In this document: one piece after another, positions 1 to 5,085 of the stretch | Numbering within the stretch: position 1 is the first letter of the stretch | How the letters are laid out: the number at the start of each line of letters is the position of its first letter | Source: an uncultured Corynebacterium sp. | Lineage (GTDB): Bacteria > Actinomycetota > Actinomycetes > Mycobacteriales > Mycobacteriaceae | DNA: 5,085 nt | Direction: 5' to 3' | Assembly (NCBI GenBank): GCA_946222625.1 | Contig: CAMILJ010000156.1 | Location: 1 to 5,085 of the forward strand | The notes under the pieces: generated by a model | What the model was told of the DNA's origin: nothing | The model's database searches: none | What the model saw: the letters and a program-made list of their open reading frames with translations, nothing else | Program-made: the position numbers and the translations under genes

Positions 1-8
1 TAACGCAT
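1..8 (-). CDS. adk: Probable start of adenylate kinase (5' fragment, 8 bases)
   Basis: Only the first two codons and part of a third are inside the window. Read on the minus strand, the secY stop TAA (10-8) shares its last base with an ATG (8-6), giving the TAATG arrangement typical of translational coupling. The visible codons are Met-Arg followed by TA-. In actinobacteria adk usually follows secY, and corynebacterial adenylate kinases begin Met-Arg, which fits. The third codon would be Tyr if open, not the Leu I recall for C. glutamicum Adk. The identity rests on gene order plus two residues, so it is an inference. Adenylate kinase interconverts ATP + AMP and 2 ADP in the cytoplasm. Confidence 0.5.
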
Positions 9-1333
9 TACTTAAGCAGTCCTTCGTAGTTGGATTGTAGGAGCTGGGACTCGATTTGCTTGACCGTGGTCAGGGCCACCGAGACCATAATGAGGATGGC
101 AGTACCGCCGAAGGCGGAAGTGCCGCTGGCACCTGCGCTGCCCACGCCGAGGTCCAGAAGGATATTCGGCAGAACAGCGATGAGCGCCAGATAGATCGAG
201 CCGACGAACAGAAGGCGGTTCATGACGAATCCCAGGTATTCGGCGGTCGGCCGACCCGGGCGGATACCCGGGATAAATCCACCATACTTCTTCATGTTCT
301 CCGCCTGTTCGGCAGGGTCATACTGAACCGAGACATAGAAGTAGGAGAAGAAGATGGTGAGAACGAAGTAGAGGACGATGTACTGCCAGGAGCTCGGAGC
401 CTGCAGGTGCGCAATCACGTTGCGCTGCCACCAGTTATCGGACACGCCCGGGGAGCCGGAGTTGACGATCTGGGTGATGAGCACCGGCATGTAGATCAGC
501 GAGGAAGCGAAGATGACCGGGATAACGCCGGCCTGGTTGACCTTGAGCGGCAGGTACGTAGAGGAACCACCGTACTGGCGGCGTCCAACCATGCGCTTGG
601 CGTACTGCACCGGAATGCGGCGCTGTCCCTGCTCGATGAAGGTAATACCTATGACGAGGATGATGAGACCAGTGAGGACCATGGCGAAGACGAGGCCACC
701 GTTGTTCTGCATGATGCTGACGCCATCGGTGGGAAGGCGGGTAGCGATACCGGCGAAAATCATCAGCGACATACCGTTGCCAATGCCCTTCTCCGTAATC
801 AGCTCACCCATCCACATCACCAGAATGGCGCCGGAGGTCATGGTGATGACGAGCACGACGAGGGTGAAGAAGTTCCGGTCCTCCGCCAGGACGCGTACGC
901 CTTGCCCCAAGAGTTGCTCGCGGTCCGCCAGGGCCACGATGCCCGAAGACTGCAGAAGTGCCAGCGCCAGGGTGAGGTAACGCGTGTACTGCGTCATCTT
1001 GGCCTGACCGGACTGCCCCTCCTTCTTCAACTGCTCGAAGTGAGGAATCACCACGGTGAGCAGCTGCACGATAATCGACGCCGTAATGTACGGCATGATG
1101 CCGATGGCGAAGATCGACAGCTGCAGCAGCGCGCCACCGGAGAACAGGTTGATCACCGAGTAGAGGTTGCCGGTTTCCTCCGTCAGGTCACGAAGACGGC
1201 CGGCGATGGTGGCGTAATCGACGCCCGGCGACGGGATCTGCGCGCCAACGCGGTAGAGGATGATCAACACGAGCGTGAAGATAATCTTCTTACGCAGGTC
1301 GGCATCTTTGAAAGCCTGCAAAATGGCGGACAC
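8..1333 (-). CDS. secY: Preprotein translocase subunit SecY
   Basis: SecY is the channel-forming membrane subunit of the SecYEG translocon, which moves unfolded preproteins across the cytoplasmic membrane and inserts membrane proteins. The 441-residue product has the usual family length and a ten-helix hydrophobic pattern. The first membrane segment is near residues 17-31. The plug/second-helix region contains NLFSGGALLQLSIFAIGIMP. The cytosolic loop has GGFIPGIRPGR at 351-361, where R358 corresponds to the conserved loop arginine needed for SecA-dependent export (R357 in E. coli). The C-terminus QIESQLLQSNYEGLLK matches corynebacterial SecY as I recall it. The start is a GTG at 1333-1331, chosen because AGGAGG lies 7 bases upstream and the N-terminus MSAILQAFKDADLRKK is family-typical. 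It is preceded by its own leader and promoter region rather than by rplO, and its stop overlaps the next gene. Identification is essentially certain. Confidence 0.98.
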   Translation of the reverse strand: MSAILQAFKDADLRKKIIFTLVLIILYRVGAQIPSPGVDYATIAGRLRDLTEETGNLYSVINLFSGGALLQLSIFAIGIMPYITASIIVQLLTVVIPHFEQLKKEGQSGQAKMTQYTRYLTLALALLQSSGIVALADREQLLGQGVRVLAEDRNFFTLVVLVITMTSGAILVMWMGELITEKGIGNGMSLMIFAGIATRLPTDGVSIMQNNGGLVFAMVLTGLIILVIGITFIEQGQRRIPVQYAKRMVGRRQYGGSSTYLPLKVNQAGVIPVIFASSLIYMPVLITQIVNSGSPGVSDNWWQRNVIAHLQAPSSWQYIVLYFVLTIFFSYFYVSVQYDPAEQAENMKKYGGFIPGIRPGRPTAEYLGFVMNRLLFVGSIYLALIAVLPNILLDLGVGSAGASGTSAFGGTAILIMVSVALTTVKQIESQLLQSNYEGLLK

Positions 1334-1340
1334 TACTTAA

Positions 1341-1346
1341 TCCTCC
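1341..1346 (-). promoter_or_regulatory. Ribosome binding site of secY
   Basis: On the minus strand AGGAGG is followed by a 7-base spacer and then GTG. This near-perfect Shine-Dalgarno sequence fixes the GTG as the secY start even though it is not an ATG. Confidence 0.9.
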
Positions 1347-1417
1347 TGGCCTACCGCGCTTGTTGTGCGGTTCGAATTCGCCGCGCACGGGGGTGGATCT
1401 CATCTGTTCCCAAAAGC

Positions 1418-1431
1418 TAAGAGCCCTCTTA
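1418..1431. repeat. 14-base dyad TAAGAG-CC-CTCTTA
   Basis: Two perfect 6-base half-sites face each other across 2 bases. The loop is too short for a good RNA hairpin at full length, so a DNA-binding site is the more natural reading, though a 4-bp stem with a larger loop is possible in RNA. If the candidate secY promoter at 1472-1480 is right, the dyad lies about 35-50 bases inside the secY leader, where a bound repressor could block elongation. No regulator is known to me for this sequence. Confidence 0.35.
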
Positions 1432-1471
1432 AGGCCCCTCAAAGGAACGGTTGAACAGTTTTGACCCCATT

Positions 1472-1480
1472 ACCCTACCA
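1472..1480 (-). promoter_or_regulatory. Candidate extended -10 element for secY
   Basis: Read on the minus strand the bases are TGG-TAGGGT, which fits an actinobacterial TAnnnT -10 hexamer with an upstream TGn extension. No good -35 is visible; the best is TGTGGC at about 18 bases, a weak match. Transcription would start near 1465 and give a secY leader of about 130 bases. This is a by-eye call. secY needs a promoter somewhere in this gap because rplO ends in a terminator and two genes in the opposite orientation intervene. Confidence 0.35.
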
Positions 1481-1572
1481 GCCTTGGCCACTTTCGCCAC
1501 ATTAACCCCGTACATGCCCGCCCGGCGGTCCCCTTTTTAGTTTCTCCCTTAGCGCTATCCCCGGATTAGGCC

Positions 1573-1578
1573 TACCAT
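1573..1578 (+). promoter_or_regulatory. Weak candidate -10 element for tmsBA
   Basis: TACCAT fits TAnnnT. The hexamer TTAGCG 18 bases upstream (1549-1554) is a poor -35. The start of transcription would be near 1585, leaving a leader of about 130 bases before the preferred tmsB start. A second, also weak, AT-rich patch lies just before that start (about 1695-1713) and could instead support a near-leaderless transcript. Neither is convincing; I list this one only because some promoter must drive the operon. Confidence 0.2.
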
Positions 1579-1713
1579 TGCCTGTGTCGTCTGAAGGCAA
1601 TGTCCTTACAAGATTTCTACGTCTTTTCGACCTCCCCCGCGACGCCCGGCGCGTCTCGGAGTATGACCGTTCTTTTTCTGCCAGCCAATGAACCGAAAGA
1701 AGTATGTAGTTTT

Positions 1714-3021
1714 ATGAGTAAGCGATTCTCCCCAATGACCGTGGCCGAGATTATCGATACCTTCGTCCCCAGCCCCAACCCTTTCCGTTGGGAGGCTTTC
1801 GATGGTTCCGCCACCGGCCCAGCCGATGCGCAGTTTACCGTCAAGATCAACAACCTCCAGGGCTTGGCCTATATCGCTACTCACCCAGGGGATGTCGGAT
1901 TTGCCCGCGCCTATGTCACCGACGGCATCACTGTCGAGGGCGAACACCCGGCACACCCCTACGGCATCTTTGATGCGCTGCACGCCATGTACGACAAGTT
2001 TTCCCGCCCGGACGCGAAGACCCTGGCCAGGGTGGCTCGCTCCCTAGCCTCGATGGGCGCTTTCCAGATCCAGCCGGTCCCGGAGGTCGAGCGGGCGTCG
2101 TGGCTGCGCCGCAAGCTCCACGAGGGATTGTCCAAGCACTCCAAGGAGCGCGACGCGGACGTCATCTCCGATCACTACGACGTCGGCAATGACTTCTACG
2201 AGCTCTTCCTCGGTGACTCGATGACCTATACCTGTGCCTACTATCCCTCCCCCGATGCCACGCTCGATGAGGCCCAGGAAAACAAGTACCGCCTCATCTT
2301 CGACAAGCTGCGTCTCAAGGAGGGCGACCGCCACCTCGACGTCGGCTGCGGCTGGGGCGGCATGGTGCGCTACGCCGCCAAGCGCGGCGTGCAATCCCTC
2401 GGCGTGACCTTATCTAAGGAGCAGGCTGAGTGGGGCCAGGCCAAGATCAAGGAGGAGGGCCTTGAGGACCTCGCAGAAATCCGCTTCCTGGATTACCGCG
2501 ACGTTACCGAGGAAGGCTTCGACGCTATCTCCGCCATCGGGCTACTCGAGCACATTGGCGTCAAGAACTACCCGGACTTCTTCCGTTTCCTCAACGGAAA
2601 GCTCAAGCCGGGTGGATTGATGCTCAACCACTGCATCACCTACCCGGATAATCACAAGACCCCGAAGGGCGGCTTCATTGACCGCTATATCTTCCCCGAC
2701 GGTGAGCTCTCCGGCTCCGGCACCATCACGAAGTGCATGCAGGACGCCGGCTTTGAGGTATTTCATACCGAGTCCCTGCGCTTCGACTACATGCGGACAC
2801 TGCACGATTGGTGCGAGAACCTCAAGGAGACGTGGGAGGACGCATGCTCCCTGGTTGGCCTTCCCACCGCGCGCCTGTGGGCCATCTATATGGCCGGCTC
2901 CGAGTGGGGCTTCGAGCACAACATCATCAACCTGTACCACTTCTTGGGCGTCAAGCTGGGTGAGGCCGGCTCCCGCGCAGGCGTGCCCGAGCGCCGCTGG
3001 TGGGAAGATTCGCGCTTCTAA
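1714..3021 (+). CDS. tmsB: SAM-dependent fatty-acyl methyltransferase (TmsB/BfaB type, cyclopropane-synthase family)
   Basis: The predicted role is transfer of a methylene group from S-adenosylmethionine to the cis double bond of a phospholipid-bound oleoyl chain, the first step to 10-methylstearate (tuberculostearate). The 435-residue product has the SAM-binding loop LDVGCGWGG at 208-216 and the family motif HYDVGN at 154-159. The five active-site residues of E. coli cyclopropane synthase (C139, E239, H266, I268, Y317) all have counterparts by eye: C174 (MTYTC), E279 (EHIGV), H306 and I308 (NHCI), and Y359 (DYMRTL). The whole chain resembles M. tuberculosis Rv3720 as I recall it, including a 130-residue N-terminal region with AFDGSATGP. 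The start at 1714 (MSKRFSPMTVAEII) fits that homologue. It has only a weak AGAAG-type ribosome site, and ATG 1735 or 1600 are alternatives. tmsA follows after 18 bases. Simple cyclopropane synthase or mycolate-type activity is the alternative reading, made less likely by the tmsA partner. Confidence 0.88.
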   Translation: MSKRFSPMTVAEIIDTFVPSPNPFRWEAFDGSATGPADAQFTVKINNLQGLAYIATHPGDVGFARAYVTDGITVEGEHPAHPYGIFDALHAMYDKFSRPDAKTLARVARSLASMGAFQIQPVPEVERASWLRRKLHEGLSKHSKERDADVISDHYDVGNDFYELFLGDSMTYTCAYYPSPDATLDEAQENKYRLIFDKLRLKEGDRHLDVGCGWGGMVRYAAKRGVQSLGVTLSKEQAEWGQAKIKEEGLEDLAEIRFLDYRDVTEEGFDAISAIGLLEHIGVKNYPDFFRFLNGKLKPGGLMLNHCITYPDNHKTPKGGFIDRYIFPDGELSGSGTITKCMQDAGFEVFHTESLRFDYMRTLHDWCENLKETWEDACSLVGLPTARLWAIYMAGSEWGFEHNIINLYHFLGVKLGEAGSRAGVPERRWWEDSRF

Positions 3022-3029
3022 AGACTAAT

Positions 3030-3035
3030 AAGGAG
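3030..3035 (+). promoter_or_regulatory. Ribosome binding site of tmsA
   Basis: AAGGAG is followed by a 4-base spacer (TTCT) and ATG at 3040. The spacing is slightly short but the site is strong, lies in the 18-base gap after the tmsB stop, and selects this start. A TTG one codon later would have a more usual spacing and cannot be excluded. Confidence 0.8.
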
Positions 3036-3039
3036 TTCT

Positions 3040-4521
3040 ATGTTGACCGATCGCATCCGCAATCACCGCAGCGTCGACGCCGTGGAGATCCCGCCGGTGG
3101 GCTGGAAAGCGCACGCGCAAGGCGTCGATAAGCTCCTGCGTAGCTTCCGCGCGGTGCCGAAGGATAAGCGCGTACGTCTGGCGAAGAAAACCTCGAACCT
3201 TTTCCGCGGGCGCAGCGAACAGCAGGTGGGGCTCGACGTGTCCGGTCTAGGTGGAGTCATTGAGGTCGATCCGATTGCGCAGACCGCCGAGGTCCAGGGC
3301 ATGTGCACCTACGAGGACCTCGTGGACGCCACCTTGCCGCACGCGCTCATGCCCTTCGTGGTGCCACAGCTCAAGACCATTACGCTGGGTGGCGCGGTGA
3401 CGGGCATGGGCGTGGAGTCCACGAGCTTCCGCGATGGATTGCCGCACGAATCCGTGCTGGAGATGGACATCCTCACCGGCACGGGGGAGATTCTCACGTG
3501 CTCACGCGAGGAGAATGTCGATCTCTTCCGCCTCTTCCCCAACTCCTACGGTTCCTTGGGCTATGCGGTGCGCCTCAAGATTGAGCTGCGCGCGGTGAAA
3601 CCCTACGTGGAACTGCGGGAGGTACGCTTCCACAACTTTGAGTCTTTGGCACGCGCGCTTGACGACGTCTCCCGCACCCGCTCCTATGACGGTGTCGAAG
3701 TGCACGGCCTCGATGGGGTGGTCTTCTCGCCGGAGGAATCCTACCTGGTCATGGCCCATTTTACGGATGAGGAGGGGCCGACCTCCGACTACACGCGGGA
3801 GAAGATTTTTTACCGCAGCCTCCAGCACGCCCGAGGTATCCGCCGCGACCGCCTCACGGTGCGCGATTACATCTGGCGCTGGGACACGGACTGGTTCTGG
3901 TGCTCGCGAGCCTTCGGCGCGCAGAACCCGCGGGTGCGCAAGGTGTGGCCGCGGCAGCTGCGGCGCAGTTCCTTCTACTGGAAACTCGTGCGCCTGGACC
4001 GGAAATACGAGCTGGAGTACAACTTCATCAAGAAGCCGAAGGGGCTGCCCCGCGCCGAGCGCGTGGTGCAGGACATCGAGGTCACCCCGGAGAATTTGCC
4101 GGAGTTCTTGGATTGGTTTTTCCAAGCCTCCGATATACAACCGGTGTGGCTGTGCCCGATTCGGCTACGCGAGGGTGTCGAAGACCTCGTCGGCACCGGC
4201 TCTCTCGCGGCTGACTCCCCCGCCCCGTGGCCGTTGTATCCGCTGCGCCCAGACCAAACCTGGGTCAACGTGGGGTTTTGGTCGGGAGTAGAGGGCAATC
4301 ACGTCGACCCCTCCGCCCCGGGCAACGGCGCCTTTAACCGCGTCATCGAGGCTAAAGTCAGCGAGCTCGGCGGGCATAAGTCGCTATATTCAGAAGCCTT
4401 TTACTCCCCCGAAGAATTTGCCGGGCTGTACGGCGGGGACCTGCCAGAGCGCATTAAAGTACTCACTGACCCGGATAGCCGCTTCCCCGGCCTCTATGAA
4501 AAGACGGTCAACGACGCTTAA
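3040..4521 (+). CDS. tmsA: FAD-dependent fatty-acyl reductase (TmsA/BfaA type, DHCR24-like)
   Basis: The predicted role is reduction of the 10-methylene intermediate made by TmsB to the saturated 10-methyl chain, probably with NADPH and bound FAD at the membrane surface. The 493-residue product has an N-terminal FAD-binding type 4 (PCMH) domain, roughly residues 45-190, with the flavin-binding stretch TLGGAVTGMGVES at 115-127 and a downstream SYGSLGYAVRLKIEL. The C-terminal half carries VVQDIEV (from 342) and WLCP (370-373). Human DHCR24 (seladin-1, sterol delta-24 reductase) has closely similar segments in the same order: TVGGLIMGTGIESSS, VVQDMLV and WLCPF. That supports a reductase of an isolated C=C bond rather than an alcohol oxidase. 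No signal peptide is visible. It is co-directional with tmsB, 18 bases downstream, and almost certainly co-transcribed. Characterised homologues are BfaA/TmsA and, by similarity, Rv3719. The 10-methyl assignment comes from those relatives, not from this sequence alone. Confidence 0.88.
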   Translation: MLTDRIRNHRSVDAVEIPPVGWKAHAQGVDKLLRSFRAVPKDKRVRLAKKTSNLFRGRSEQQVGLDVSGLGGVIEVDPIAQTAEVQGMCTYEDLVDATLPHALMPFVVPQLKTITLGGAVTGMGVESTSFRDGLPHESVLEMDILTGTGEILTCSREENVDLFRLFPNSYGSLGYAVRLKIELRAVKPYVELREVRFHNFESLARALDDVSRTRSYDGVEVHGLDGVVFSPEESYLVMAHFTDEEGPTSDYTREKIFYRSLQHARGIRRDRLTVRDYIWRWDTDWFWCSRAFGAQNPRVRKVWPRQLRRSSFYWKLVRLDRKYELEYNFIKKPKGLPRAERVVQDIEVTPENLPEFLDWFFQASDIQPVWLCPIRLREGVEDLVGTGSLAADSPAPWPLYPLRPDQTWVNVGFWSGVEGNHVDPSAPGNGAFNRVIEAKVSELGGHKSLYSEAFYSPEEFAGLYGGDLPERIKVLTDPDSRFPGLYEKTVNDA

Positions 4522-4533
4522 CGCGCTGCCTTC

Positions 4534-4872
4534 CTAAGCAACTGCATCGACACGATCAAAGCCGTTGGTAGCCAAGGCCTTCATAACGCGGTCCACGGCG
4601 GCTTGGTCGGTGTCGGGGTTGTAGGTTTCCAGGAAAACGATGTGTGCGGTGTCGGTGCCTTCAAAGCGGATGGTCATGAAATCGTGCCCGAGCTCCTGGG
4701 TGGCAAGGGCCAGCTCGCGCTGCACCGCCAGCTCGCCGCTGGGCAGGTTTTCCGTATTGGTGGCGGCCTCCGGCTGGGAGAGCATCTCCTGAGCATCGAC
4801 GGGACCAGTAACGCCAGCCAGGGGCAGAAGTGCTGCGATGGCGGTTGCCACGATGGAAGACACGGACGACAT
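4534..4872 (-). CDS. Small probable secreted protein of unknown function
   Basis: I do not recognise this 112-residue protein. Coding is supported by a strong AAGGAG 6 bases before the ATG, an in-frame stop close upstream, and a sensible domain pattern. Residues 5-25 are hydrophobic (IVATAIAALLPLAG) and end in VDA-QE, a plausible signal-peptidase site after residue 27. The mature part would be about 85 residues, acidic and without cysteine, with an apparent order helix (ELAVQRELALATQELG), two strands (HDFMTIRFEG, AHIVFLETY), helix (AAVDRVMKALATNGF), strand. Oddly, there is no Lys or Arg before R52, so the signal lacks the usual positive n-region, and no alternative upstream start exists before the stop at 4900-4902. 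An uncleaved N-terminal anchor is the other possibility. It is convergent with tmsA, 12 bases away, with no obvious terminator between them. It has the same strand as rplO but is separated from it by a terminator. Confidence 0.72.
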   Translation of the reverse strand: MSSVSSIVATAIAALLPLAGVTGPVDAQEMLSQPEAATNTENLPSGELAVQRELALATQELGHDFMTIRFEGTDTAHIVFLETYNPDTDQAAVDRVMKALATNGFDRVDAVA

Positions 4873-4878
4873 AACAAT

Positions 4879-4884
4879 CTCCTT
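4879..4884 (-). promoter_or_regulatory. Ribosome binding site of the small secreted-protein gene
   Basis: On the minus strand AAGGAG is followed by ATTGTT and then ATG (4872-4870). Strength and spacing are ideal. This is the main evidence that the small unknown gene is really translated from this start. Confidence 0.8.
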
Positions 4885-4912
4885 AACGCTTACTAATATT
4901 TAACCAAGGGCG

Positions 4913-4918
4913 ATACTA
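4913..4918 (-). promoter_or_regulatory. Candidate -10 element for the small secreted-protein gene
   Basis: Read on the minus strand the hexamer is TAGTAT, which fits TAnnnT, with a G two bases after it. No clear -35 is seen upstream, where the sequence is GC-rich. Transcription would begin near 4905 and give a leader of about 32 bases carrying the ribosome site. It lies downstream of the rplO terminator, so the gene would have its own promoter. Confidence 0.35.
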
Positions 4919-4950
4919 CTCTTCTTAGCTCCGCGCGCCCACTAGGCATG

Positions 4951-4990
4951 AAAAATCCCCCCGCCCCGCAGGAATGCGGTGGACAGGGGG
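4951..4990 (-). terminator. Rho-independent terminator of rplO (end of the upstream ribosomal-protein operon)
   Basis: In the minus-strand transcript an outer CCCCC/GGGGG and an inner CC-CCGC/GCGG-GG stem, with a small internal mismatch, close over a six-base loop (ATTCCT). They are followed by GATTTTT (4955-4951 are A on the plus strand). The very GC-rich stem and U-run sit 22 bases after the rplO stop. There is no U-run on the plus-strand side, so it acts on the minus strand only. Confidence 0.88.
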
Positions 4991-4996
4991 AAGAAA

Positions 4997-5009
4997 TCTA
5001 CTGAGTAGA
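4997..5009. repeat. 13-base perfect dyad TCTACT-G-AGTAGA between rplO stop and terminator
   Basis: The two 6-base arms are exact inverted copies around a single G. The sequence lies just after the rplO stop codon (5015-5013) and just before the terminator stem. In RNA it could form a 4-bp stem with a 5-base loop, possibly extended by AAATCT/AGATTT pairing that would reach into the stop codon. It could be an operator-like site, an RNA 3'-end structure or chance. Confidence 0.4.
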
Positions 5010-5012
5010 GAT

Positions 5013-5085
5013 TTACTTGGTGGTGGCGGTGCCGCCAGCAGCCTCGATCTTCTCAACAGCAGACTTGGAGAACTTGTCAGCGGTG
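5013..5085 (-). CDS. rplO: 50S ribosomal protein L15, C-terminal fragment
   Basis: Only the last 23 complete codons and the stop (5015-5013) are present; the gene runs off the right edge. The visible C-terminus reads TADKFSKSAVEKIEAAGG followed by TATTK. The pattern A-D-K-F-S-K-S-A-x-E-K-I-E-A-A-G-G is the characteristic end of actinobacterial L15, a protein of the large ribosomal subunit that helps its late assembly. It is the last gene before the terminator. In the ancestral spc order secY would follow, and here it lies about 3.7 kb further on in the same orientation. Identification from so few residues is still good because the motif and the context with secY agree. Confidence 0.9.
   Translation of the reverse strand, partial: TADKFSKSAVEKIEAAGGTATTK

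Larger units (their letters stand above)
1334..1713. other. Divergent intergenic region between secY and tmsB
   Basis: This 380-base stretch separates two divergently read genes, so it must hold promoters for both secY-adk (minus) and tmsBA (plus). I see the secY ribosome binding site at 1341-1346, a 14-base dyad at 1418-1431, an extended -10-like element for secY at 1472-1480, and a weak -10 candidate for tmsBA at 1573-1578. The frame of tmsB stays open upstream to an ATG at 1600. The 38 codons it would add look non-coding: the last third is rich in A/T third positions, the upstream ATG has GAAGG only 2 bases away, and the extension has no counterpart in the mycobacterial homologue I recall (Rv3720). 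I see no RNA gene or transposon remnant. Confidence 0.7.

Noticed and set aside
1373..1380. Palindrome CGAATTCG in the secY leader
   Set aside because: An 8-base palindrome containing a common restriction site. It is expected by chance in a region this size and is not placed at any promoter element.
56..1420. A 454-codon open frame on the plus strand opposite secY
   Set aside because: It is rich in Asp, Glu, His and Arg with no recognisable domain, as expected from the complement of a GC-biased coding strand. The secY frame is certain, and no ribosome site supports the antisense one.
1567..1574. Palindrome TAGGCCTA, and the repeated octamer GGCCTACC at 1348-1355 and 1569-1576
   Set aside because: Short and GC-rich, without further flanking symmetry or a third copy. 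Not enough to propose direct repeats, an attachment site or an insertion footprint.
2044..2394. A 116-codon minus-strand frame inside tmsB
   Set aside because: Val- and Ala-rich complement of the SAM-binding region of tmsB; no independent start signal or motif.
3502..4140. A 212-codon minus-strand frame and a 217-codon plus-strand frame (3638-4291) within tmsA
   Set aside because: Both lie entirely inside the well-conserved tmsA frame, show biased composition (Ser/Arg/Thr-rich or Val/His-rich) and match no family I know.
4561..4590. Small hairpin (GCC-TTGG / CCAA-GGC) near the 3' end of the small secreted gene, considered as a tmsA terminator
   Set aside because: It is weak, has a bulge and is not followed by a U-run on the plus strand. 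It lies inside the coding part KALATNGF of the small gene, which explains the sequence.
4674..4877. A 67-codon minus-strand frame overlapping the start of the small secreted gene
   Set aside because: It would start at TTG 4 bases closer to the same ribosome site and has a Cys/Pro/Ser-rich composition. The 112-residue frame has the better start, spacing and domain pattern.
1334..5012. Mobile element as carrier of the tmsBA insertion
   Set aside because: I see no transposase or integrase, no terminal inverted repeats and no tRNA gene at either edge. Codon use of tmsBA looks similar to its neighbours by eye.

Overview
The window looks like a piece of a Corynebacterium chromosome (Actinomycetota). 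The protein on the minus strand at the left end matches corynebacterial SecY almost throughout, as recalled from C. glutamicum. The last 73 bases encode the C-terminus of ribosomal protein L15, and the two plus-strand genes belong to a lipid-methylation pair found in mycolic-acid-group actinobacteria. I cannot fix the species from this sequence.

Layout, left to right. Bases 1-8 (minus) are probably the first codons of the gene after secY, expected to be adk, overlapping the secY stop as TAATG. secY (8-1333, minus) starts at a GTG behind a strong AGGAGG. A 380-base divergent gap (1334-1713) separates secY from a plus-strand operon. That operon holds tmsB (1714-3021, a SAM-dependent fatty-acyl methyltransferase of the cyclopropane-synthase family) and tmsA (3040-4521, an FAD-dependent reductase related to DHCR24/Dwarf1). 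Twelve bases further on, and convergent with tmsA, lies a small gene for a probably secreted 112-residue protein of unknown function (4534-4872, minus). Last come a strong intrinsic terminator (about 4951-4990) and the 3' end of rplO (5013-5085, minus).

How the parts work together. In many bacteria rplO and secY are adjacent in the spc ribosomal-protein operon. Here the operon is split: rplO ends at its own terminator, and secY-adk must start again from a promoter in the 1334-1713 gap. The inserted cargo is a lipid-modification pair. TmsB is predicted to transfer a methylene unit from SAM to an oleoyl chain of a phospholipid, and TmsA to reduce the product to a 10-methyl branched chain (10-methylstearate, tuberculostearic acid). 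The pathway is known from related actinobacteria. What deserves attention here is its B-then-A gene order, its location inside the ribosomal cluster, and the unknown secreted protein next to it. I found no RNA genes, mobile elements, CRISPR arrays or long repeats.
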